Source: Candidatus Binatia bacterium (GTDB lineage: Bacteria; Desulfobacterota; Binatia; HRBIN30). Taken from it: DNA of 64,000 nucleotides. Location: contig BPIR01000003.1 of the NCBI GenBank assembly GCA_026004215.1, forward strand, positions 1 through 64,000, read 5' to 3'. Each line of letters opens with the position of its first letter. The first letter of the stretch is position 1. A model generated the notes under the pieces. That model was not told the DNA's origin, did not search any database, and saw only the letters and a program-made list of their open reading frames with translations. A program made the position numbers and the translations under genes. Of this stretch, positions 7,880-17,790 are shown piece after piece.

Positions 7880-8411
7880 AGTGGCCAGTGGCGAGGGGCC
7901 CGGAGGCAGTAGGGGCACGGCATGCCGTGCCCCTACTGCCTGGTGGTCTCCCTGCACCTGCGGCAGGGGCGGGGCCGATCACAAGGGTCGCCCCTACAAG
8001 GGACCGACATCGTTCGCCCCGGCACTAGGGGCGGGGGCGACCACAAGGGTCGCCCCTACAAGGGACCGACATCGTTCGCCCCGACACCGCCCGCGTCAGG
8101 TTGGGCGGCGACCCACGATCCAGCCCCGCCGCGGCGCACGTCATGGCCGACGACGCGAATGCCGTTGCCGTTCGATCCGCATGCAGGGATCCGATCACAC
8201 CCGATCCGGCGCGGCTTTGATGGGCATCGCCCCCCCAACAGGACCGGCAATATTTGTGCGGGGCAATCGGGAACGGGCGAATGCGGTCGCCCGCAGGCTG
8301 GGTGAGGCTGGGATGAAATGGTGAGTAGCGAGTGGCGAGTAGTGAGTGGTGGCGGGCCAGCGGTGAGTCGCGAATAGCGAATGGCGAATGGCGAATGGCG
8401 AATAGCGAATG
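7818..8411 (+). repeat. Long direct repeat R2 (second copy), 3' boundary of the SleB-like cassette
   Basis: Matches 3298-3838 throughout, starting in the last codons of the preceding gene. It contains the perfect palindrome at 7904-7941, two tandem copies of a ~67-nt unit with the GGGCGACC/GGTCGCCC hairpin (near 7965 and 8035), and ends in the 7-nt repeat tract at 8314-8411. No credible gene is present. Confidence 0.85.
7904..7941. repeat. Perfect 38-nt palindrome, second copy
   Basis: Same sequence as 3382-3419, centred at 7922/7923, 24 nt after the stop of the upstream gene. Confidence 0.85.
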
Positions 8412-8427
8412 ACCCGGAGGCGGAGGC

Positions 8428-8765
8428 CTGGCCGCGGAGCGTGAGATTGCGTTGCTTCGGAGGTTGGTGCGTTTCTCGATGGGTGCTGCGCCGGGCAGGG
8501 GCCTGGTGACGGTTCGGGATGCCTTCGAGCTGGTTGCGCGCTTTGTGCGGCGGTGGGGGGCGCCTAGCTGACCGGAGCTGGAGATCTTTTGGGGAGCTCC
8601 CTGCGGGGGCGAGGCGACGAAGCGCAACGCCGCATGTTGCAGGGCAAGCCGGACCAGAGTTCCAAGGTGGTCGTGGAGCTCTTCCGGGAAATCGGGGCTC
8701 GCACTGGCGTGGTGCGGGCGACTCCGGGAAGCGTGGACCCGGCAACGACGGGCAGCGCAGCGTAG
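8428..8765 (+). pseudogene. Decayed remnant related to the 444-residue immunity candidate
   Basis: Two pieces in different frames resemble the protein at 6545-7879. In frame 1 (8428-8571) LVTVRDAFELVARFVRRWG parallels LVIRDPVWVEHVFELVARIAPERWG. In frame 3 (about 8610-8765) SSKVVVELFREIG parallels SSVVVELFREPA, then ends at a stop. The region between them in the intact protein is gone, and there is no start. This looks like a deleted, frameshifted immunity gene left after loss of its toxin. Confidence 0.6.
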
Positions 8766-9028
8766 TTGCGCGCCTTCGGCTGCGAGTTGGCGCGCTGGCT
8801 CGCTGGCAGGCAGGTGCACCGGCGTGCCCGGGGCAAGACGCGACCAAGGCAAATTCGCGCTCGCTGCCGGCGAGCGGGGAACCGCTCGGCCCCCGGAGCC
8901 TGGGGCAATTGGGCATGGCGCGCTTGTCGGTGTTCCGCCGAAGACCATCGCTGGCCGCGCTTGCCCGACAATGCGCTGGCAAGGTAAGCTGTGCTTTCGT
9001 TCCAACGGAGAGAAAGGGCGGGTTCGAT

Positions 9029-11437
9029 ATGTCCCAGGCACGTTTGATTGCGTTGTGGTTGGCCGTTTCCGTTTCGTTGGCTGGCTTGGGAGGTTGTGGC
9101 ACCGATGGAGAGCCTCCCGGCGTTGTGAGTACACCAGGCGGAAGCAATGCCTGTGGGGAGCGCTGCGTCGTACTGTCGCCGAGCGACGATGACCAGGAAA
9201 ACATCCAGCGCGCCTTGATCGAAGCTCGCCCGGGCGACACGATCTTGCTGCGCGCGGGCGTGTACCGCCTGAGCGGCCAGCTTTCCTTGGACGTGGACGG
9301 AGTGACTATCCGTGGGGAAGGGAAGGACCGCACGATCCTCTCTTTCCGCAACCAAACCTCGGGTGCCGAGGGATTGCTAGTGACCGCGAACGACTTCACC
9401 ATCGAGGACCTGGCGTTGGAAGACAGCCCCGGAGACTTGCTCAAAATCCTCGGCGGGAACAACATCACTATTCGACGCGTGCGCGCGGAGTGGACTCGCG
9501 GGCCGGATACAAACAACGGCTCCTACGCTTTTTATCCCATCGAATGCACTAACGTGCTGGTCGAGGACTCGGTGGTGCGCGGCGCCTCCGACGCCGGCAT
9601 TTACGTCGGCCAGTGCCACAACATCATCGTGCGCCGCAATTACGTGTACGAGAATGTGGCAGGTATCGAGATCGAGAATTCGACGGACGCCGACGTGTAC
9701 CAGAACACCGCCACCAGGAACACCGGCGGAATCCTGGTGTTCAACCTTCCTGGGCTCCCGTTCATCGACGGGCGCCGCACCCGCGTGTTCGACAACGACG
9801 TGATCGAGAACAACACGCCGAATTTCGCTCCGCGGGGCACCACCGTGAGTGCGGTTCCCAAGGGTACTGGCCTGATGATCCTCGCCAACGATGAAGTGCA
9901 AGTGTTCGGGAATCGCTTCCGCGGAAACGGCACCAGCCAAGTGCTGATCATCAGCTACAACACAGCGCAAATCATCGGAAACCTGCGGGGCGCCGATCCG
10001 CGCTATGACAAGTATTCGGAGACGCTGTTCATTTACGACAACACGTACGAAAACGGCGGCAGCGATCCGGATCCGGATACGGGCGAGTTGATTGGACCGA
10101 TTACCGGCCGCCCCCTGCCGGATATCCTCATCGATGGGTTCGAAGACACGCGTAAGTACGTAAATGGTCGCCTGCCGGATCACTTGCGCATTTGCGTGCA
10201 AGAGCCGACCGCCCGCCTTTACAACGTGGACTTGCCGCGTTTTGGAGGGCGAGCCAGTGGCGATCCACAACCCTACAACTGTCGCTTTCCGTTGCTCCCG
10301 AAAGTGGTCATCCCGGGCGTAGGGGAGCAAGCACCACCGCAGTTGCCGTTTCCCTCGCCCGCGCCGGTCACGCCAACGCCGGTGGCGGGTTTGGTGGAAA
10401 CTCGCTGTAATGTCGCGCCTGGAACTCGAGTGAATTTCGATGTGCAAGACGAGCCGTGCGAGCTCTTGTCGAGCTACCGCTTCTTTGTCGGGCGGATGCG
10501 CGATCTCCGGCCCAACGAGGGAGTGACGCCGTACGACCTCAACACACAACTGTTCTCCGACTACACCAACAAGCACCGGTTCGTGTATTTACCGCCGGGA
10601 ACGAAAGCGAAGTACGATCCCCAAGCGGCATTCGACTTCCCTGTCGGTACGGTCATCATCAAGAACTTTGCTTACCCATTCGATCTGCGTGCGCCCCATG
10701 CGGGCGAGCGTTTGCTGGAGACGCGGTTGCTCATCCGCCGGGAAGACGGCTGGATCGGCTTACCGTACGTCTGGAATGCCGAGGAAACCGAAGCGCGGTT
10801 GAAAGTTCTAGGCCAGCCACTGCGGGTGACCGCGATTCAGCAAGACGGGCGCGAGGCGACCTACGACTACAACGTGCCCAATGCCAATCAGTGCAAAGAA
10901 TGTCACCGGGAAAGCTTCAAGAACACCGGCCCGATCGGCACCAAAGCACGCAACCTGAACAAGACATTCCCGTACCCCTCTGGAGAGGAAAACCAACTGA
11001 CCCATTGGAGCCGAATCGGCATTTTGGAGGGTGCGCCGGCGGATCCGACTTTGGCCCCGCGCGCGGCCGTGCTGGAGGATCCCGCCAGCGGCACCGTGGA
11101 GCAGCGCGCCCGCACGTATCTCGACGTGAACTGCGCCCATTGCCACAATCCGGCGGGAGCGGCGCGAACCACAGGACTCTACCTGGGAATCTCGGAAACC
11201 GAACCGTTGAAGCTCGGCATTTGCAAGTCTCCAGTGGCAGCAGGCCGTGGCACGGGTGGATTTCCATATGACATTACGCCGGGCAGGCCGGACCAGTCGA
11301 TCTTGGTGTTCCGCATGATTTCGCTGGATCCGGGCATTGCCATGCCCGAGCTCGGACGGCGCCGCGTGCACCAGGAGGCCATCGAGGTCATCCGCGAGTG
11401 GATTGCTTCGTTACCCGGCGATTGCGCGGGGCAGTGA
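9029..11437 (+). CDS. Lipoprotein fusing a parallel beta-helix domain to a diheme c-type cytochrome-like domain
   Basis: ATG 9029 follows a GGAGAGAAAGGG ribosome site and gives a lipoprotein signal (LAGLGGCG), so the longer upstream frame is not used. Residues ~50-360 are right-handed parallel beta-helix repeats with Asn/Asp-rich turns (TIRGEG, TIEDLAL, IRRNYVYEN). After a Pro-rich linker, residues ~470-800 match the HNE_0200-type domain, with two heme motifs CKECH (Cys622) and CAHCH (Cys702). The two families (TIGR03805 and TIGR03806) are usually adjacent genes or fusions; here they are fused. Location is probably the periplasmic face or cell surface. Substrate and electron partner are unknown. 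Confidence 0.8.
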   Translation: MSQARLIALWLAVSVSLAGLGGCGTDGEPPGVVSTPGGSNACGERCVVLSPSDDDQENIQRALIEARPGDTILLRAGVYRLSGQLSLDVDGVTIRGEGKDRTILSFRNQTSGAEGLLVTANDFTIEDLALEDSPGDLLKILGGNNITIRRVRAEWTRGPDTNNGSYAFYPIECTNVLVEDSVVRGASDAGIYVGQCHNIIVRRNYVYENVAGIEIENSTDADVYQNTATRNTGGILVFNLPGLPFIDGRRTRVFDNDVIENNTPNFAPRGTTVSAVPKGTGLMILANDEVQVFGNRFRGNGTSQVLIISYNTAQIIGNLRGADPRYDKYSETLFIYDNTYENGGSDPDPDTGELIGPITGRPLPDILIDGFEDTRKYVNGRLPDHLRICVQEPTARLYNVDLPRFGGRASGDPQPYNCRFPLLPKVVIPGVGEQAPPQLPFPSPAPVTPTPVAGLVETRCNVAPGTRVNFDVQDEPCELLSSYRFFVGRMRDLRPNEGVTPYDLNTQLFSDYTNKHRFVYLPPGTKAKYDPQAAFDFPVGTVIIKNFAYPFDLRAPHAGERLLETRLLIRREDGWIGLPYVWNAEETEARLKVLGQPLRVTAIQQDGREATYDYNVPNANQCKECHRESFKNTGPIGTKARNLNKTFPYPSGEENQLTHWSRIGILEGAPADPTLAPRAAVLEDPASGTVEQRARTYLDVNCAHCHNPAGAARTTGLYLGISETEPLKLGICKSPVAAGRGTGGFPYDITPGRPDQSILVFRMISLDPGIAMPELGRRRVHQEAIEVIREWIASLPGDCAGQ

Positions 11438-11475
11438 TGCGGCATGAGAGTGCCAGGGGAAGAAAGGCGATCGAC

Positions 11476-11712
11476 ATGACTGTGGGCCGAGAAATCCTAC
11501 GCGAGGAGCAAGCTTCCCCGAACTACCGCATGCGCTTGATTCGCTGGCGGCGGACTGCGGAGGAGTGGTGGGAGGTGGTGGACGCCCACACTCAAGTGGT
11601 GGTAGCCAGCGGCCTCGACCAGCGGGAGGAGGCGCTGCGCATCGTGCGCGGGTGGGAGAGGCTGAGCCAGAAGATCCCCGGTGGTCTCGAAGGCCACATC
11701 GTGCCGCATTGA
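11476..11712 (+). CDS. Small conserved-looking hypothetical protein
   Basis: A 78-residue protein with no signal peptide, rich in Arg, Glu and Trp (RWRRTAEEWWEVVDAHT), ending 19 nt before the SDR gene. ATG 11476 has a GAAAGG ribosome site at good spacing. An alternative ATG at 11437 overlaps the stop of the heme lipoprotein (TGATG), which would couple translation. I recognise no family. The position points to cotranscription with its neighbours. Confidence 0.5.
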   Translation: MTVGREILREEQASPNYRMRLIRWRRTAEEWWEVVDAHTQVVVASGLDQREEALRIVRGWERLSQKIPGGLEGHIVPH

Positions 11713-11731
11713 GTGCGCAAGGGGGTGACCA

Positions 11732-12508
11732 ATGGCGACCGAAACGATTCGAAACCCGAAGTCGTTTGCACCGCCAGGGGCCGCGCTCGTGACTGGGATT
11801 GCCTCGGGCATCGGCCGCGCCGTGGGCTTGCGCTTGCTGGAAGCCGGATGGCGCGTGGGCGGTGTGGACCTGGATGTGCGCGGTGAATCTTGGGGAGCGG
11901 AAGTTCCAGGGGCCGAAAAGCGTTGGGCATTTGCGGTAGCCGATGTGGCCGATGCCAAAGCTTTGGGCGGAGCGGTAGAAGCGTTGCGCAGCCAGGTGGG
12001 CCGCTTTGCTGGGCTCGTGCATGCGGCCGGCATTTGCACGTTTCGGCCACTGGAATTTCTCGACGCGGAGCTCTTCGATCGCACGATCGCGGTCCACTTG
12101 CGCGGGGCGTTCTTGTGCGCTCGTGCAGTCATGGCTGACATGCGCGAACTCGGTTGGGGACGCATCGTGAACATTGCTTCAGTTGCCGGCCTCAACGGCG
12201 GCGGGCGTGGCATCGCGCATTATGCTGCGGCCAAAGCGGGCATCGTCGGTTTTACCAAGGCCTTGGCCTTGGAGCTGGGCCCTCACGGAATCACGGCCAA
12301 CGCAGTGGCCCCTGGTTTGATCGACACACCCATGGTCCGTGGTGCTGGCATGCCGCAGGAGGCAATTGCAGAATACGCGCGGCGGGCTCCAGTGGGGCGC
12401 GTCGGCCAGCCGGATGATGTCGCAGCCGCGGTAGCGTACCTATTTTCTCCCGAAGCTGGTTACGTCACGGGGCAAGTACTCAGCCCCAACGGAGGGGTGT
12501 ATCTGTGA
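11732..12508 (+). CDS. Short-chain dehydrogenase/reductase (FabG-like)
   Basis: A 258-residue classical SDR. The nucleotide-binding motif TGIASGIG lies at residues 21-28, followed by DVAD, HAAG (NNAG equivalent), NIASVAG with the catalytic Ser, and HYAAAK with the catalytic Tyr and Lys. The C-terminal GYVTGQVLSPNGG is typical of FabG-like enzymes. It oxidises or reduces a hydroxy/keto substrate with NAD(P)H in the cytoplasm. The substrate cannot be read from sequence, and the gene is away from fatty-acid synthesis genes, so FabG itself is not assumed. Confidence 0.88.
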   Translation: MATETIRNPKSFAPPGAALVTGIASGIGRAVGLRLLEAGWRVGGVDLDVRGESWGAEVPGAEKRWAFAVADVADAKALGGAVEALRSQVGRFAGLVHAAGICTFRPLEFLDAELFDRTIAVHLRGAFLCARAVMADMRELGWGRIVNIASVAGLNGGGRGIAHYAAAKAGIVGFTKALALELGPHGITANAVAPGLIDTPMVRGAGMPQEAIAEYARRAPVGRVGQPDDVAAAVAYLFSPEAGYVTGQVLSPNGGVYL

Positions 12509-12557
12509 AGCCCGTGGCCATGCGGTCGTGGGATCGTCGCCGCGGTAAGCCCGTCGC

Positions 12558-12788
12558 TCAAGCTTCGTCCCACATTGGGGGGCTCGGAAGCTTGTGGTGG
12601 CGCAGGTGTCTGAGGGCCTTGTGCTCCAAGCGAACGACGTCCAGCGGGCTCATGTGCAGCCGGCGCCCAAGTTGCCAATAACTCGTGGGCTCCGGTGTAC
12701 CAAACCGGAGGCGCAAAATTTCGCGCTCGATTCTGGTCAGGTGCGAACGCTGTGCGCGGAGGGGCAGAAACCGATTCAGCCGAGCCAT
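12558..12788 (-). CDS. Sigma-70 region 4-like small DNA-binding protein
   Basis: From ATG at 12788 the product has 76 residues. Residues ~17-70 read as sigma-70 region 4: TRIEREILRLRFG, then a helix-turn-helix (YWQLGRRLHMSPLDVVRLEHKALRHLRHH). No region 2 or 3 is present, so it cannot act as a complete sigma factor. The frame stays open for 44 more codons upstream, but that part has no sigma similarity. It lies 145 nt downstream of purA on the same strand and converges with the SDR gene. It may be a regulator that binds promoter -35-like DNA or RNA polymerase, or a gene fragment. Confidence 0.55.
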   Translation of the reverse strand: MARLNRFLPLRAQRSHLTRIEREILRLRFGTPEPTSYWQLGRRLHMSPLDVVRLEHKALRHLRHHKLPSPPMWDEA

Positions 12789-12933
12789 TTGCGATCCAAC
12801 TGCGCGAGTATCGGTACAAGCTCGACACGAAGCAAGGGACAAAGTCTCCAGGCGGGAGATCCGGGTGCAGGTACGCAGGAGGTTGTTCCCGTTGCGTCTG
12901 GCACGGAGCGCCCTTCCCAAAAGCGAGCGGCGC

Positions 12934-14235
<1,302 letters not shown>

Positions 14236-15825
14236 TCAAAGCTTGATCAAGTGTGCAGAGATGATGTTCGGCAGTTGCCGGAGTTTTTCCAACACGGCTG
14301 GTGGCACTGGGTCGTCCACATGAACGAGCGACACCGCCAGCCCGCCGACGTGTTCTCGGCCGAGTTCGAGTCGCGCGATGTTGATCTTGGCTTCTCCGAG
14401 CAATGTACCCACTGCCCCTACGACACCAGGAACATCGCGGTTGTGCAACATCAAAATGTATCCTTCCGGGTCGGCATCCAGGAAGAAGTTGTTGATGCGC
14501 ACGAGGCGCACCACTTTTTGGCCGAACACCGCACCGGCCACGACGTTGACGGAGCTTTCTGTGGTCGCGGTTACGGTGATCAGATTCGAGAAGCCTTTCG
14601 GTTGAGGTGTTTTGGCTTCCACGACACGGATGCCGCGCTCGCGCGCAATCGTGGCCGCGTTGACGTAATTGACCACGCTCGACTCCAGCACTCGATTCAA
14701 GAGTCCGCGAAGCACGGCCAGTGTCAGCGCCTTGACGTCATACTCCGCGATTTCCCCTGCATACTCGATTGCAAGCTCGGTAGGTGCTTGCGTGAGCATT
14801 TGCCCCTGCAGGCTTCCGAGTTTCTCGGCGAGCGTGAGATAAGGCGACAGTACTTGCAAGAGTTCCGGACTCATCGACGGCACATTCACGGCATCCTGGA
14901 TGACGCCGCGCGTGAGGTAATTCACCACCTGTTGGGCAATGGCCACGGCGACGTTGATTTGCGCCTCTTCTGTGGCTGCACCGAGGTGCGGGGTGCAAAT
15001 GACCTGCTCGAGCTTGAGGAGGGGATGGTCGGGAGGAGGTGGCTCCTGCGCAAACACGTCCAACGCAGCCCCGGCGACCTTTCCCGACACGATGGCATCG
15101 TGGAGAGCTTGCTCGTCCACGATGCCGCCGCGGGCGCAATTGACGAGCCGCACTCCTGGTTTCATGCGCGCAAAAGCTGCCGCACCGATGAGACCGCGCG
15201 TTTCGTTGGTGAGAGGAGTGTGAATCGTCAAGAAATCGGCCCGTTCGAGGACGTCTTCAAAGGAGGTGAGCTCGACTCCGAGCCGCTGAGCGACTTCGCG
15301 GGAAATGAATGGGTCGTACGCGATCACCCGCATTTTGAGTCCGAGGGCGCGCTCGGCAACCAAGCTACCGATGTTCCCCATGCCGATGATGCCCAGGGTC
15401 TTGTTGAAGACCTCCGCGCCAATGAATTTGCTCTTCTCCCACTTGCCCGCCTTCATGGAAGCGGTGGCTTGGGGAATGAGTCGCGCGAGCGCGAGCATCA
15501 TGCTGATGGTGTGCTCGGCGGTGGTGACATTGTTACCGGCCGGGGTGTTCATCACCACGATGCCTTTTTTCGTCGCGGCTTCGACGTCGATATTGTCCAC
15601 GCCGATGCCGGCGCGGCCGATCACCTTGAGATTTTCGGCGGCTTCGATGACCTCCGCCGTTACGGTCGTGCCGCTTCGCACGATCAAGGCGTGAAACGGC
15701 TTGATCTTCGCGCGGAGTTCGCTGGGTTTCAGGCTTGCGCTTTGTTCCAGCTCGATCTCCGGGCAGGCGCGCAAGATATCCAGTCCTGGCTTTGCCAACT
15801 TGTCTGCAACGAGTACCCGAAACAT
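14236..15825 (-). CDS. serA: D-3-phosphoglycerate dehydrogenase, long form
   Basis: First step of serine synthesis, oxidising 3-phosphoglycerate with NAD. The 529-residue length indicates the long type: catalytic and nucleotide-binding domains (GIIGMGNIGS near 150; NCARGGIVDE with the catalytic Arg; TPHLGAATEEAQ), an intervening ASB domain, and a C-terminal ACT domain (NRDVPGVVGAVGTLLGEAKINIA) that commonly binds serine for feedback control. It sits 3 nt after the aminotransferase gene and 6 nt before purA, a tight operon. Confidence 0.96.
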   Translation of the reverse strand: MFRVLVADKLAKPGLDILRACPEIELEQSASLKPSELRAKIKPFHALIVRSGTTVTAEVIEAAENLKVIGRAGIGVDNIDVEAATKKGIVVMNTPAGNNVTTAEHTISMMLALARLIPQATASMKAGKWEKSKFIGAEVFNKTLGIIGMGNIGSLVAERALGLKMRVIAYDPFISREVAQRLGVELTSFEDVLERADFLTIHTPLTNETRGLIGAAAFARMKPGVRLVNCARGGIVDEQALHDAIVSGKVAGAALDVFAQEPPPPDHPLLKLEQVICTPHLGAATEEAQINVAVAIAQQVVNYLTRGVIQDAVNVPSMSPELLQVLSPYLTLAEKLGSLQGQMLTQAPTELAIEYAGEIAEYDVKALTLAVLRGLLNRVLESSVVNYVNAATIARERGIRVVEAKTPQPKGFSNLITVTATTESSVNVVAGAVFGQKVVRLVRINNFFLDADPEGYILMLHNRDVPGVVGAVGTLLGEAKINIARLELGREHVGGLAVSLVHVDDPVPPAVLEKLRQLPNIISAHLIKL

Positions 15826-15828
15826 CGT

Positions 15829-16977
15829 TCACTCCGGTAAGCCTTGCATCAGCACTTGCTGGGCTGCCCCGACGCCCCGCCCGAGCTCCAGAGGGTAGCC
15901 AAACTTCTTGAGCGCCATTTCCAGGGCACCGATCGCCACAATGGTATCGAAGGCGTCGATGTATCCCAAGTGCGCGATGCGCACGATCTTGCCTTTGAAC
16001 TGATCCTGCCCGCCGGCAAACGTTACCCCCATGCGGTCACGCAAGTACGCCACCAGTTTTCCTCCGGGCACATCCGCCGGCACGTAAATGCCGGTGGTGG
16101 CTGGGCTGGGATGGTGCGGGGCGACCAGCTTGAGACCCAAGGCGCGGGCAGCGGCCCGCGTAGCCTCGGCCTGGCGCGCCTGCCGCGCAAAAGCATGATC
16201 GAGTCCTTCCTCGCGCAACATGGCCAGGGCTTCGCGCAGGCCGATGATGAGGGAGATCGCCGGAGTCCAAGCGGTGGTATCTTTGGCCAGGTTGTCGCGT
16301 TCCTTGGCCAGGTCGAAATAAAAGCGAGGCAAGCGCGCTGTTTTGGTGCGCTCCCATGCGCGCTCACTGAGGGCGACAAAGGCGAGCCCAGGCGGGAGCA
16401 TGAGCGCCTTTTGGGATCCGGTGACCAAGACGTCAATGCCGAGGCGATCCATAGGCAGCTCGTACACCCCAACGGCGGTGATACCGTCCACGATCAACAG
16501 AACGTCGCGGGTTCGAGTCATGGCGGCAATTTCCGGAACTGGATGGCACACGGTGGTGGAAGTTTCGCTCGCTTGTACCAACACGCCTCGGATCTCGGGG
16601 TGCCGGTCGAGCGCATCGGCTACGCGTTGGGGATCCACGGCTTCTCCCCACTCCACGCGCAGTTCATGGACGCTCAAGCCGTAACGCGCGCTGATTTTGG
16701 CCCAGCGCTCGCCGAATTTTCCGCCGTTGATCACCAGGACTTCCTCGCCCGGGGAAAACAAATTGGTGACGGCGGCTTCCATCGCGCCGGTGCCCGAGGC
16801 GGCGAGCATGAGCACGTCTTGCTCCGTTTGGAAGAGCCACTTTAGGCCTTGCTTGGCTTCGGCAAAAATTTGGCTGAACTGCGGCGTGCGGTGGTGGATG
16901 AGTGGCTGAGCCATGGCCAAGAGCACGCGTGCGGGCACTGGCGTCGGCCCTGGGGCGAGCAAGTAGTTCTTCAACAT
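15829..16977 (-). CDS. Class V PLP aminotransferase (alanine/serine-glyoxylate or phosphoserine type)
   Basis: ATG 16977 follows a strong AGGAGGAAC ribosome site, so the longer frame upstream is not used. The 382-residue product has LLAPGPTPVP, ASGTGAMEAA, LIVDGITAVG (Asp164 for the PLP pyridine nitrogen) and TGSQKALMLPPG (Lys190 for the Schiff base). This is the family of alanine-glyoxylate and serine-glyoxylate transaminases. Being directly upstream of serA, it may take the place of SerC in serine synthesis; that role is inference, and no serC is in the window. Confidence 0.88.
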   Translation of the reverse strand: MLKNYLLAPGPTPVPARVLLAMAQPLIHHRTPQFSQIFAEAKQGLKWLFQTEQDVLMLAASGTGAMEAAVTNLFSPGEEVLVINGGKFGERWAKISARYGLSVHELRVEWGEAVDPQRVADALDRHPEIRGVLVQASETSTTVCHPVPEIAAMTRTRDVLLIVDGITAVGVYELPMDRLGIDVLVTGSQKALMLPPGLAFVALSERAWERTKTARLPRFYFDLAKERDNLAKDTTAWTPAISLIIGLREALAMLREEGLDHAFARQARQAEATRAAARALGLKLVAPHHPSPATTGIYVPADVPGGKLVAYLRDRMGVTFAGGQDQFKGKIVRIAHLGYIDAFDTIVAIGALEMALKKFGYPLELGRGVGAAQQVLMQGLPE

Positions 16978-16991
16978 CGCTGTTCCTCCTG

Positions 16992-17023
16992 CAAAAAAAA
17001 ACCTGAACCTCTGGAGTTCAGAG
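16992..17023 (-). terminator. Probable rho-independent terminator
   Basis: On the minus strand an imperfect CTGAAC...GTTCAG hairpin (17003-17021) is followed by nine Ts (16993-17001). It would end transcription from folE before the aminotransferase-serA-purA operon. Confidence 0.7.
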
Positions 17024-17160
17024 GCCCAGGCGTACGGCCCACTGAAGGTCAGCACTCCCTCGTGGTCGATTCCACGTTAAACGCCAGTCGTGCAGACCAA
17101 CCAATGTGTGCCAGGTCCGATAGAGAAACACGGCGAAGCTGTCAAGCAACACCAGCGCGG

Positions 17161-17727
17161 TCAGCGCGTGCCATTGACCAGAGTCATGAATTCTTCGCGG
17201 GTTTCCTGATGAGTGCGGAAGACACCGAGCATGGCGCTGGTGACGACAACCGAGTTTTGCTTTTCCACTCCCCGCATCCGCATGCACAGATGTTCCGCGC
17301 GCAGCACGACACCGACGCCGAGTGGGTCGAGCTCCTCCATTAGGGTGTTCGCGATTTGGGTGGTCATGCGTTCTTGCACTTGCAGGCGGCGGGCATACAC
17401 GTCCACCAAGCGAGCGAGCTTGCTGATGCCCACGATCTTGTGGCGGGGGATGTAAGCAATCGTCGCGCGCCCGAAGAATGGCAGGATGTGGTGTTCGCAC
17501 AGGGAGAAAAAATCCACATCCTTCATGACGATCATTTCCGAGTAGTCCTCGGTGAACAGCGCGTTGTTGATGACCTTTTTCGGGTCTTCGCCGTAACCCT
17601 TGGTGAGGTAGGTCAGGGCACGCGCCACTCGACTCGGGGTTTTCCTCAAGCCTTCGCGGTTGGGATCTTCCCCAAGAAGCTGGAGCAGCTCTCGCACCAC
17701 TTGCTCCAAACGATGGCTTTCCGTCAT
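17161..17727 (-). CDS. folE: GTP cyclohydrolase I
   Basis: Converts GTP to 7,8-dihydroneopterin triphosphate for folate, and for the queuosine precursor via QueD. Starting at ATG 17727 gives 188 residues, the usual size. Zinc ligands are Cys77 and His80 (SLCEHHILPFFG) and Cys148 (EHLCMRMRG). The signatures GISKLARLVDVYARRLQVQERMT and KQNSVVVTSAMLG are intact. A 12-codon upstream extension from TTG is possible but has no conserved sequence. queE is nearby on the same strand, so a 7-deazaguanine link is plausible. Confidence 0.96.
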   Translation of the reverse strand: MTESHRLEQVVRELLQLLGEDPNREGLRKTPSRVARALTYLTKGYGEDPKKVINNALFTEDYSEMIVMKDVDFFSLCEHHILPFFGRATIAYIPRHKIVGISKLARLVDVYARRLQVQERMTTQIANTLMEELDPLGVGVVLRAEHLCMRMRGVEKQNSVVVTSAMLGVFRTHQETREEFMTLVNGTR

Positions 17728-17790
17728 GCCCGGCAACGTTAACGGAAGGGTACAACGAAGCAACCCGAGCGGCTCTACAGGGGTGAAGGA

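Noticed and set aside
1..8765. Type VI secretion or CDI genes for toxin delivery
   Set aside because: No VgrG, PAAR, Hcp or CdiB-like sequence is present in the window; delivery system cannot be named.
8519..9028. Upstream extension of the beta-helix/diheme lipoprotein frame
   Set aside because: The sequence here is an out-of-frame immunity remnant and spacer; the signal peptide and ribosome site put the start at 9029.
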